Assembly: GCA_018697195.1 (NCBI GenBank)
Contig: CM031858.1
Span: forward strand, 78,437,133 to 78,501,132
DNA: 64,000 nucleotides
DNA from: Certhia americana
Taxonomy: Eukaryota > Chordata > Aves > Passeriformes > Certhiidae
Direction: 5' to 3'
Shown here one piece after another: positions 47,561 to 58,800 of this stretch. A program made the translations under genes and the position numbers. The notes beneath the pieces were generated by a model. The model did not search any database and had not been told where the DNA came from. It saw only the letters and a list, made by a program, of their open reading frames with translations. Numbering within the stretch: the first letter of the stretch is position 1; every line of letters begins with the position of its first letter.

Positions 47561-50500
47561 GCAGGGGCAGGCATTTCTTGCATCCTCAAAGCCAAGTGGT
47601 GTATCCAACCCCTGGGGCTGTGTCTGAGGGCCTTTCCTATTCAGGGAGTGCCCATTTCAGCCAGTGACAGGGACTGAGTCCTGGGCACCTCATGAATAGG
47701 TTTTTTTGAAGTCCTGCACTGCCTACAGCAGAATTTCTTGTCTCTTTGTTTTACAGGCTGTCTTATTAAAGTAGTTATCTGGAATGCATAATTCTGTACA
47801 TTGTTTACGTTGTTTTAATTTTTGCTTTCTTAATTCCCCCATTCCCCTCAAAAAATATTCACAAAATACTACAGAATTCAAAGGGGGAACAAATCTTGGT
47901 TATGTCTCTAGTAATGGGTTTTACTTCCAGACCACTTTGAGAAGAAATTAATCAATTTGAACTTCAGTCTGTTTTGTTTATTGCTTAAAAAAGAGAGCGT
48001 GTTCAGTAAGCTTCTCTTACATAGCATTCTTCTACAAAACAGGAGTGAAGTATATGAAGATTTCATTCTGGAGCCATTTATTTTTGTCAGATATGTGTGT
48101 GTTGGAAAGGCTTAAGAGTACAGTCTGTTACTTTTTTTTTTTTTAAAGAAAGGGCATAAATGCCCTAACTTTTATTAATAAGCAAAAGCACCACAGAAAG
48201 TGTTAGTCTGCTTGCTATGTGTCATGTTGATAATTCCTAGAAGAATTCTGAATCCTGAAGTGGTAATAGCATAATGAGTTATCAGATCCCTACATGTTGA
48301 ACTAACCATTCAATAAGCTTATGATAGATAAATGCCAAAAAAGTACAAGGGGACCTTATCAGCTTTTCTTCAGGAAGGTCTTCAAGGACACAGATCTCTG
48401 ACATATGGCTCACAAACAGTTTTTCTAATCTGTGTGGCTCTGGCACCTGAGGGATGACACAAGCTGGCTGAGTGAATTTGCAAGGGATGGTCCTTCTTGA
48501 AAACATCAGAGTCTTTTAGATAAAGAACTAATAATGTTAAGGCATGGGAAGTTCAGTCAGAACAATTCAAAGCTCTCCAAAAAAGTGAAGAGTCCTTGTT
48601 TGGTGACTACCTTCACTGCTTCAACTGGATTACAGGTTTTTTCCCTCCAACATTGGAGCAGGGAGACTGCAGTATGGAGAAGGTAGAATGACATGACTTG
48701 GAAGCATCTTTCAGAGAGGATGCTACCTTGTTAATCCTTGTTTGCTAATCCTAGTCCGTATTAGTGCAATTGTTTTTAACAGCAGGTGACAGCTGTGATT
48801 GCAGTGAAACTAACAGTATGGTTTAGTTGTGACCATAAAGTAGGTCAAATGTGTCCTGTGCATTTTTTGAAAGATATACTAAGCCTTCTTAGTAAGCATC
48901 TGATCTTACCTTGAAAAGCTAATAAGATGCATGTGTACATTCACACATGCACACACTTGCATATAAATTTTGGTATTGATGTATGTATTTGAGACCATCA
49001 AGGAATGGCCAGTAGTAATTTCTAAGTCAGGGCATTCTGTGTGATTCTATAGACATTCCTGCACAAGCACCATGAAGACCCTATAGAATAGACATAGTAT
49101 TAAGCCCAAACAGTTTAAAGGTCTGCATTTGTTATGAACTTCTGCTGCCTAGAAGCTTGGTGAAAAATTCTTCATTTGATTTTTTTTTATACAGCATCAC
49201 ATCTCTCCCCCCACCCTATTATTAATAAATTAAGTAAGTAGGCTAAACAGTCTTCCATGCAGTGAATCTTAACACTTAAACACAATCAAAGATTTTTAAT
49301 GCTGAATAATATTACCAAGAAAAATAGTAGGGCAACGTGATGGAAAGCTGTTGCGAGTTTTGATTTATTGAGTTGTGGTTGGGAAGTTTTGGTAGAGATT
49401 TCCTTGTAATTATTTTTCTCTACACTTCTCCGTTGGCTTTCTTGAGCTGGCTGAATCATACAAAGGTGCTGAATTTTGACATTTATTTTCTAGAATAATC
49501 TTAAAATTCAAATTCTCTACAGAAATAAAAAAAATTTATATTTGGATAAAACCTTCAGAGTGAGCTTATGTGTTTGTATTGGAATTCATATAGTGATCTG
49601 CTCAGGGTAATTGGTATTATGAGCTTATGTTAAATGTGAAAATTAGTGGCATGGACATTTTCTGTAATGCAGTCTTTCTTTTTGAGGTTTTCAAGGAATG
49701 ATGGAGTGATTTGCTACTACAGCAGTGTATCCTGAACTTGTTAGAAATACTGTGAAGTCAATTTTCTTTCTAAAAAACCCAAGTGTACTCAAAGAGTGCC
49801 TCTTGGCAGTGACCATGTTTGTTACTATTTTCACTCCCCTTCCCCTTCTTTCTTGCAGAAAAGCTCTGCAGCAGAAACTCATTGGGTAGCCAGCTGCCCT
49901 ATTTTCAAATCTGAGAAGTTTCTTGAAAACATCTCAACTTTGTATGATTTTGTTTCCGATGGTATTCTCATTTGATCCAGTGCCTTGGACAGTGGCTTCT
50001 TACTGGTTTTGGCTAACCTCAACTTTTTTAAGTTAATTGCGTTTATTTTGGAAAAATTAACTTTTTCTCTATTTCAATTCAGATCTCTGATTTAAAGTGC
50101 TCAAAACTAGCTGCTAAAATACTTCCGTTTTTTTAATTTAGTTAGTTGAATTTTAATTCTTTTTACTTCACACTCTTTTTTTTGAGAGTTAGGATATTTG
50201 CCAGTAAAACAGATAGAAGAGCTAATCTCCAAACACACCTGGATAGCAAAGTCAGCTGTGCATGAGATTATAATTCATAGTTTCTGAGTCTTGGTCTGTT
50301 TGGCTTGATTAGACATGTTCTAAAAAATTATGTAATTAAAACCAAAATTCATGAAAGCTTCTTATCAAGACAATCTTTAGTGTTATGCTGCAATACAGAT
50401 TTACCTCATCTTTATGTTTCAAAGAATTATTTGTGTAAAAATCCTGCTTAAACATAGGTTCTTAGGGAAACAAGAAAATTTTTAACCTTTTTTTGTGCCT

Positions 50501-50845
50501 TGTGCAAAGACAATTAATTTTAATGAAACCACAGTTAATTTAAAAGTAGTATTTTCTATGCAATAAGTAAAATATTGTGTTTTCTTTATTTTCTCTGTGT
50601 GTAAATAAAAGTATGGACAATAATCTACTACAAACTCAGTGTTTAATCTTCCTATCTTTAAATGCCATGCTTTGAACTCTCAAAATTTGCTTCTCATGGA
50701 AAGGTTGTAGGGAGAAACTGAATTCAGTTATTACAGTCTGTGTATTTCTTCCTATTTATTTTCAGTATTAGTAGCAGCTGGCAGTTTTTGCATGCTTCTA
50801 ATGAATTTTAAAGTATTCAACATTTATTTCTTCTTGACATTCTAG

Positions 50846-50952
50846 GTTTGTTGCATTGACCCCTTGGAGAGTGTATCATCTGACTTCCCTTATAATACTT
50901 GGAGTGTTAATTCTTCAGATAATGAAGGATTTGGTATTCTCAAAGATAAAAG
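50846..50952 (+). CDS. RETREG1: RETREG1 exon 2: reticulon-homology hairpin
   Basis: Encodes [19 protein letters not shown] and [16 protein letters not shown] between an acceptor tctag and a donor gtgagt. Phase is 2 in and 1 out. The peptide completes the first hydrophobic hairpin of the reticulon-homology domain (NLLFWF then [10 protein letters not shown], then a hydrophobic run) and enters the basic segment after it. It matches the remembered human sequence [17 protein letters not shown] closely. The open frame starting at an internal ATG (50856) is only part of the exon plus intron read-through. Confidence 0.95.
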
Positions 50953-52671
50953 GTGAGTGTACTGATAGAGTTGCATGCTTAAACACCTGCAATTTGGAGC
51001 ATGCTATTTCATTACTAAAGCCAGGTCAATATTATGATTATTGTAAAAGCATCAGCTAATTTTAGAGAGTGATGGTAAATCTGTGATGGTCTATTGCCAT
51101 TTTCAATTAAGTTTTGCTATATTTTATAGGGAGGGCATTAGGAGACATTTTGTTTTAATATTTAGATGAGTGTAATTGTTAGGAGTGGACAATCATACTT
51201 GTTTCTTAACTGCTGGGTCTGAAAATGCATTATTTTCTAAAATACAAAGTTTTCCTAAACATTCATACATCTTTCAACATGTAATTCTAGGAAATTTTGG
51301 GACATCCAACATAGATCAGTGAAATTTGTAAATAGATAGTGAAATTACCTATCTTAGCACAGTTGAAATAAGTGAGCAGTATTTTCTTTTTTACTTTGTA
51401 TAGCATTTAGTCTCCAGAGTATATAAAGTCTTATGTGGTCTTAAAACCAATTTTAAAAGGGATTTTGAGTTTTTTGGCTGGTCTGGTGTTTTGGAGGGTT
51501 TTTTTTTTTCAATTCCTTTCCTGTACTTCATTACCATCTTGAACATTTTTTGACAAAATGATCATCATAAGCTTTTCATTTTCATTGCCATGAAGATTTT
51601 TTTTCAACGTTCTTATTTTGCCTTTTGTTTGTTGTTAGATCCCATACAAAGTGAGTGAAAAACCATCTGAACATAGTACAAAAGCAGGAAATAGATGTCA
51701 GAAAAGCATGTTATTCCTCTTAGATGTACTAACACATCATTTCTGACTGCTAAGGCCCATTGTTCCCTGATAAGTTACAGCAGATATTTGCTGCGTTTTC
51801 TGAAGGATGATTTACTGTCATTCCCTTTTCTGGGAGTCTTGGTTACCATTTTGTTTCCTGCTTGAATATTACAAGCCCAGAGGCCAACTTATAAAGCTAA
51901 GCAGAATTTGATTTTTTAAGCTCTGTGCTTTATAAATCACCCCAAACATTGAATATCATGCTAGCTGAAGGCAATGATTTAGGTAAATTCACTCGTACCT
52001 CTAAATGATATTTTTGTATTGACCAAATCCAGTATGTACCACTCTTATGTTTGTGTGATTATTTAACCATTCATTTTAGAGATAAGGCTAGGAAGACCTC
52101 TGTTTCCTGGCATATAGAAAAATTATTTGCTGTGGTAAACTCATTTATTTTACTATTGTCTTTGATGCCATTGTAGACAGAGTTCAAGAAAAATCAGGCC
52201 CTCAAAGAAATACTGTAGGAGTCTTGTGGTAATGAATAAAAATCAATGAAGCGCCACTCAAGAAGAAGAAAAAAATTCTTCCCAGTATAACAGGTCTGTG
52301 TAGCTGCTTCACACTTCCAGCCAGCCACTAGATGGCAAGACTATTACAGATTCATGAGGAATGTAGAGTGGTTGTCAGTGTATAGAAGTAAAGGGTATGT
52401 TGATGTAAAGGTTATGTTGATTCTCATCTTCATGGCATCCTTCCGTGTGGAAATGTAGCCATAGAAGGTCCTGACTTTTTCCATTTATGATTTTAACTGC
52501 ATGTTAAGTTTATGGAAAGCAATTCAAGAACTGCAAGATAGCTTTCCTGTTTTACTGATACTGACAATTCCTTGGTCATTTTGTCCCAATTCAAATAGGT
52601 TCTATGAATAAAAATAAAAATTCTTTCTGATTTATTGCATTGTGTTTCATCTTACATTCCTACAATTGCAG
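50953..52671 (+). other. RETREG1: RETREG1 intron 2 (1.7 kb)
   Basis: A GT-AG intron between gtgagt and aattgcag. No exon, RNA gene or transposon was recognised. Short T runs occur near 51500. Confidence 0.75.
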
Positions 52672-52698
52672 GTGCGCAGCTTTGGAGGACCATCACTG
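52672..52698 (+). CDS. RETREG1: RETREG1 exon 3: 27-nt microexon
   Basis: After a tacaattgcag acceptor, GTGCGCAGCTTTGGAGG and the following ten bases encode GAQLWRTIT with the flanking split codons. This matches human GAQLWRSLS directly after exon 2. Phase is 1 in and 1 out. The exon ends at ACTG followed by GCAAGT, a GC-type donor. A phase-1 end is required because, as remembered, the two human isoforms differ by Glu versus Lys just before SWEVINSKP, which points to a junction after the first base of that codon. The alternative GT donor four bases later would end in phase 2. Confidence 0.85.
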
Positions 52699-52704
52699 GC
52701 AAGT
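52699..52704 (+). promoter_or_regulatory. RETREG1: Candidate GC 5' splice site of RETREG1 intron 3
   Basis: The bases after ACTG are GCAAGT, the best-matching form of the rare GC donor class. A canonical GTATGT begins at 52703 but breaks the conserved phase. The paired acceptor lies outside the window. Confidence 0.65.
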
Positions 52705-53252
52705 ATGTATTTTATTTTTAAAGAACAGTTATTTATTACTTTAATTTTTATAGTTGGCCTGGAATTTTTTAAATTCTATTTTCCTCTAATAAATTGCTGA
52801 ATTATTTTGATCTTAAAATATTTTCTAAGTTTATTACTGCTTGTTCATAATTTTTAATAAATTCTTTCTTCTGATTTGAGTTATATGAAAGTATAGAGTA
52901 ACATATCAGAATACTTCCAGAAATGCTTTTCCTTACACTAGGATTAGCATGGTTTGTGTTTTCTGGGAATTAGTGCTTTCTTTGAAAAGCAGAATAATAC
53001 TGTGTTGGTCAAGGAGGTAACTTTTAGAACTTCATTGTACCAGTGCTGCTGACTTGAAGTAGATAAGCTTGCTGGGGTTTCTCTTTAAATCATCACAAGT
53101 AATTGATCATTATAATTGCCAATAAAAATTAGTTGATATCCATATGAATAGAAATTAATAATTATGAAACCTGTTGACTTGACATTGACCTGTCTTAGGC
53201 AAGTGTTTATGTCATGTTAGTGTAGAGTATATAATTTATTTAATTTGGCAGT

Positions 53253-53650
53253 TGTTCTAGTTGCAGCCAGGACAAGGTTAATTTTTGCAGTAGCTGGAAG
53301 GGGCATGGCCAGGACCCAGAGATTATTCTTTACCACCTCTCCTCGTTTTCCAGGGATGTGGGCAGGGTCCCTTCCAGGTCAAGTAGTGCGGTAGCACAGT
53401 CAGGTGTGGTGGGGGGTTTACGCATGGCGTGTGACTCATTCACCTGCCATGTACACTCTGATATTGTTGCTGTTACTCTTTGTTGTTCTTTCTCATTGCT
53501 GTTGCACATAAATCGTTCTCATTTCAGTCTTTGATCCTTAACCTTTTGTGTCTCCAGTTCTCCTGTGCAACCCTCCACAGGGGAAGGGGTGATGGGGGAG
53601 TGAGCGAGCAGTGTATGGTTTGGAGTGTTTCAGTGGAGAATTGGGGAACA
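53253..53650 (+). mobile_element. Solo LTR of an avian endogenous retrovirus, short type, sense, in intron 3
   Basis: Begins TGTTCTAGTTGCAGCCAGG, continues ACAAGGTTAATTTTTGCAG and TAGCTGGAAGGGGCATGG, contains the GGGGAGTGAGCGAGCAGTG block near 53595, and ends ATTGGGGAACA. This order is typical of a bird ERV LTR recognised from memory. Its last 40 bases are diverged. No viral genes adjoin it. The flanks give no clear target-site duplication. Confidence 0.75.
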
Positions 53651-54599
53651 TCATTCCTGAACCACAGCAGCAGTATAATTAGAGTTCTAAATGATTTGCA
53701 GACAATCCATTTTCAGAACAAAAGGTTGCATATTTAAGGCATTATTTTTCTAAACAGATCACCAGGATTTATTATATATCTGACATAATTTGAAAGCATA
53801 TCCAGTGGTACACTATTATATTATAACCTAATACTGAAGAAACAGTAATGCAGAGTTGAAAAAGGGAAGATGCTGGGTTTTGTTCTCTGTCTAGAGAAAG
53901 CTACCAGTGTCATAGCAATTACAGAAAGCAGTTCAGACGTGCAGCTCCTGTTCAGTTTCATACCCCTAAACTTCCACAGGTATGAAATGGAATCATATGG
54001 AATTGATGACAGCTTAGTTCATGAACTGAGCAGTGTAAAATGCTTCTTTTAACATACTTGGTGCTACTTTGTGTATCTGTGTAGAGTGGCAGTGCTTCAA
54101 AAATTTTAATTGAGAAGCTATTGCAGTGGCACAGTAGATTAGTGTGATCTATGTTTTGTTTCTTCAACCTGTTGTTTGCAAGAGAAATTTATATAAAATT
54201 TACTATCTTTCAGGGTTTTGAATCTGACTTTGCCTTCCTCTTCTCAAATGTAAACAGACAGGTAGAGAAAGTCAAATTTCTTGTGAAGTGGAAGGCAACA
54301 CAGGTTTTTGACTGCCTTTTGTTTCCATGAAAAATAATTCTGCAGTCTGATGCTTTTTTTTTCTTTTACTCCCCAGTTGGTTAGGTCCCCAACCAGAATA
54401 GTTGATTTTAATGAGAAGACTATAAATAGTACTTTAAGTATCTTGGATTCAGGTTTTCAGTGGTTCAGAATCCTGGACTTGGTTTGCTGTTCTGTGGGGA
54501 GACAATGCAGAGAATGGAAAAGGAATTTGATGAGCTCACCATAGCTCATGCTCTTGGGTAATATAATACGAGCATTGTATGTGTCCATCTAGCCGAGCA

Positions 54600-55800
54600 T
54601 CTGCTCTCTGAAGGGATCCAGCCAGGACAAACATGACCTTGAGTAATGTCCTGCATTAAAGCAGGACAAGCTTGCAAGGTTCTCCTGGTGTACTATCCCT
54701 GCAGCTTCCAGTTGAATTTCACCCCCACCCCAAGCTGTTCTAGGTGGACCTTCCATGAATTTGTCTCGTTGCTTTTGTTCTTACAAACTTCTGCTGTTGG
54801 CAACATCCTGTAGCACAGAGATCCACAGCTGAACCACATGCTTTGTGAACAGTCCTCTGTTTGTTTACTGCTTTATAATAGTTTGTAAGCTCTTCCTACA
54901 TTTTTTCTTGTTGGAAGAAATACTGAGCAATTACTCTCTATTAGTATTCTCCAGCAAGCTGTGACTTTTACAAACTTCTGTCCTGTGCTGTTCTCTTTAG
55001 CTCATGACTGCTTAATTGTTCCTAAAATAGAGGTTCTCTGAGTTTTGATGTCTTCGTTATGCTTTTCTTCATTTTTCTTCCATTTCTGCACTCCTTTTTG
55101 TTGGGGGGACAGAATTACAAATAGTATTCAGCATTCAGGGAGATCCTTGGACTATACATTGTCCCTCTCTTCTTTTCATAATAAATCCCAACGCGTGATT
55201 GTGGGGTTTTTTAACCTCTACTGAGGTATGAGATGATGTTTTCATGGATATATATAATTGCTTCAAGGTAATGTCTTGAGTAGTAAAGATCAGCTTAAAG
55301 CACGTGTGACTTTTAAGAGTTTTTTGGCTTTTTTTCCTCTTTGAATTTCCTCACATTTCATCTGCCTTTTTGCAAGAAATCATGTGATATTTGATTAAAT
55401 TCTGCTGTTCCTTGCAATTGGTCTCTGTCTTTACCAGAATAATTCTTCTCATTTCTCATGGCTTCTCAGGCTCCACAAAAGCATTTGATAAGAGATCTTG
55501 TTCAAAGCCTTCTCAGAAATCCAGGTGATTTTTTTATGGACATCAGTGTTAAGTTCATCTAAAAGCAGGTTCACTTTCTGAAAGGACAGAAGGTTTGTGA
55601 TACGATGTCCTTTACAGCTTACATTAGGACAGGCACGCATATCCTTTGTTAGTTTGCCTGACAGTTTGCACAGAGCAGAGATGAGTGTTTAGTGGTTTGC
55701 AGTTCTCTGGCTCTTGTGTACCTTCCCTAAAAATAGATATTGCTTTAGGCACTTCACAGTCCTCTGCCTTAAGGCAGCTTTAAGAGACACTGTGTAACAT
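54600..55800 (-). mobile_element. Possible ancient CR1/L3-like LINE relic, antisense
   Basis: The + strand segment around 55490-55730 (AAAGCCTTCTCAGAAATCC, AGGTTCACTTTCTGAAAGG, then GTTTAGTGGTTTGCAGTTC) follows the order of the antisense reverse transcriptase region of old CR1/L3 LINEs. The part at 55090-55260 resembles their downstream region. It is heavily decayed with no usable frame. Boundaries are rough. Confidence 0.4.
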
Positions 55801-58800
55801 AAATGAAATTTCAGCTGTTGCACCCAACCTTTCATTTATAGGTTTTATAAGTTCGCATAAAGACTTTGGATTTGTTTGCACTATGATTGATTTTTTCTTT
55901 CTCTGAATGCTACTATAAATGTGCCTTTTGATTGTGTTGAAAGAACTACTGTAAGATGTCGAAGCTGGGTGCATAGTTCCTTTCCATTTTACTTAAAATT
56001 GGATATGAAAATCTGTTTTCATGTTATCATATATGAGCAAGACATGCCAAGTGTATCCCCATATCCAGCCAAGAATCACCTGCTCTTAAGTAACTTGCAG
56101 AGAAGAAATGTGGTAGATCTGTGATACTTTCAGTGAGAGACAACGCTTATTCTAATATATGTCTATTCTAATTAATTGTGTGCATGATTTTATTTTGGCA
56201 TCGTGGCCCTACAGTCCTGCATCCATAGTTTGTAACTGCCTTGAGGTCAATGCAGAATGGCTATGCATGGAAAGGATTTCTGGTCTGTGCCAACTTTGAA
56301 ACTCCTTTGGATTGTTTTGGCAAGTGCTAAGAGCTATTTTAATGGTTTAACTGCAAGACTGACTAATTTTAGTGCCTGACAGAATTGCCACACACAGTTT
56401 GGTTTATAGAAACAGATGTAGATAGAAAGTACCAAAAAATATCTGAACAGACTTGTTTGGTGCTCTACCTTTTTGTTATGAGATTCTGGTTTTGAAAATT
56501 AATATCAATCAGTCACTATCACAGTAGGATGTTTCATAAATGGTGGCACCAATTTCTGATGAGTTTTATAGTGAAATGGTAAACTTTTTGGTAGTTGGAG
56601 GGTGAATTACTTTGGTGAGTGGAGTGTGACTCTTGTGAAACTTGCATCTTTTCAACATTCATGTGTATTGTGTATTTCATCTGCTGCATGTACATTCCAA
56701 GTATCAGAGATTGAAGTACTTCAGTGAAAATGCTGTTAATTTGTGGCACTTGTTTTTGCTCCTCCATCTTTGTTGAGTGCTGCTGACTAGTCAAAGCAAG
56801 CATAGTCTCACTTTTTTCATTGCCATAACTTAAATGCAGAGTCCCACATGTAAAATGTGTCTGTGTAAGAAGATCTGCGATTGTATTTCTAATGGAGTCG
56901 TTTATTACTATTTTAAGTTTAAAATTTCAGACTGAAGGTAAGCTGATCCTTCTTTAGGGAAGGTAGCACTGTAGCACTTCTTTTTTTCCTAAATCTGGTT
57001 CTGTTTCTGAGGAACTGCTGTACTGTTATATTGACTTTTTAAAAAATGGGTGACAGCTGTTAAAGGGTCAAGCTGTTATAGCTGGAAAAGGTCACTTGTT
57101 AGATTACTCTTCCTCATTATTAAGCTGTTTTATTTCTTCCTACCCTAGTAAGATTTCTTTGAAATCTGATACTTCTCTAGTCAGTAGATGTATTAGAATA
57201 TCCACAGGAATTGTAGCACACTTTCATTTCTTGAGTGATCAAAATTAAGAAGGTCAAATTAATATTAATGCAAAATTATTTTTTTTAGCAAGCCTAAGAA
57301 AACCCTAGTTGCAGCCTGAGAAGGGACTAAGCAGCAGTCCTTTTAAATGGCCATCAGAGAGTGACTGAAGAGAATAAGCCAAAAAGAAAAGAGTTAATGC
57401 TCTGAAGACCAGCAGCTCTGCATAGCTTCTTTTCAGTCCCCTGTTTTGTCTTCTCATTTTCTCAAATCAAAGCTACTCACTTCTGGGAAGAGCCTTGCCT
57501 GAGCAGCCATGGTGGTAAACTCCCTACTGCACTAATGGCTGCTTCAGCCACACAGACTGCAGTAGGTGTCTAATACTTTCTATATTATTATACATTGAAT
57601 ATTTGGTACATAATCCTTTGTGCAATGAAAATAAATCCTGAAAGGGTTCTCCTGGCCTTGTAGGTTGAAAGAAAGGTATTTTATTCCCAAAGAATATGTT
57701 CTCCTCAGCTCCCAAGAGGAGGGAAAAATAAGCAAGTGCAGCACTATGAACAGCATGTCTCATCCACTGCTGATGATCTGGTCAATGAAGATTTGGATTT
57801 CTGTAAGAAGAAACAGTAACATTTACAAGAGAGAAAGGACACTTCTTGGTCCAGGCTTTTAACCGGCAGCTGTCTTTATTGAAGCACTGTAGGACTTGAT
57901 GTTGAAAACCATGGGTTAATATTGAAGCACTCTTGAAGCTTGGTAGTTAGCTAACTGGGATATTTTTGAAGTAATAGCCTTCACTGATAGAAGGTTACAA
58001 ACAGACACATAGAGGTTATTTTCTAAGCCCAGGACATTCCTGTTCCTCACCACCTCCCTCCTCCAGTCACTTCTTTGTGGATTCCTTTTATGAGAGTATG
58101 CTGTGGTGATACTTATGGACTCCCAGAGCCATCAGAGTTGCTGCCCACTTCCAGGCAAGCACTACTGTTTGGTAGGTAACAACATCCATAACAACATCCA
58201 TTACTGGGTCAGCTAATGTGACAGATCAGATTCAAATTCACGTCATAGCTTTTCCAGACCTGAATTCATCTTTTGAGCTACACTGATTTCATACTTGCAT
58301 CATCCCAACTCATAGACATTTGTGTGCATTACAATGGTCAGTGTGTTCTGAAGAACAATATTCTGTGCTAGCACCATTCAGAGCTTGACAGACTTCACAT
58401 AATGTGTGGCTATTGGGCTTTTTTCCAAGAAGAAGAAAAAAAATCTTTTGAATCTAATCATAAATCCATAATGCACTTGTGCCAAATTATTCCAAATATG
58501 TCACTGAGAACAATGAAAAAAACTCTTCATGTTGTCCCTAAATATAAATGAGACAGTTGCTCTTTTCATCAAATTACCATGCTTTTTTTATTATGTCAGA
58601 GGCTTTACATACCTCTGATTTGCATATGTTTTGCCTGCTGGGCTTGCTTAAGATAATCTACAAATCATGTGCTTAAATATTTCTGACGTAGTCTGCTTAG
58701 TCTAATTTCATGATCAATGGAGAAAGATTTGAAATACTTCATGAGATATATATCCTATCTCTTCCCAAACAAATGTCTGTAGGCTGGTCAGTTATATTGT

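Larger units (their letters stand above)
36912..50845 (+). other. RETREG1: RETREG1 intron 1 (13.9 kb)
   Basis: Runs from gtgagc to tctag. It holds the 3' half of the CpG island, a GAT repeat near 37297-37314, a sense solo LTR at 44674-45237 and antisense CR1 fragments near 47070-47560. Between these (37300-44673, 45238-47069, 47600-50845) I see only AT-rich intronic sequence with no recognised exon, RNA gene or transposon. Open frames are short and unremarkable. Confidence 0.8.

Noticed and set aside
52703..52708. Canonical GTATGT as the donor of RETREG1 exon 3
   Set aside because: It would end the exon in phase 2 and add a residue, against the phase-1 junction implied by the two human isoforms. 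It is kept only as an alternative.
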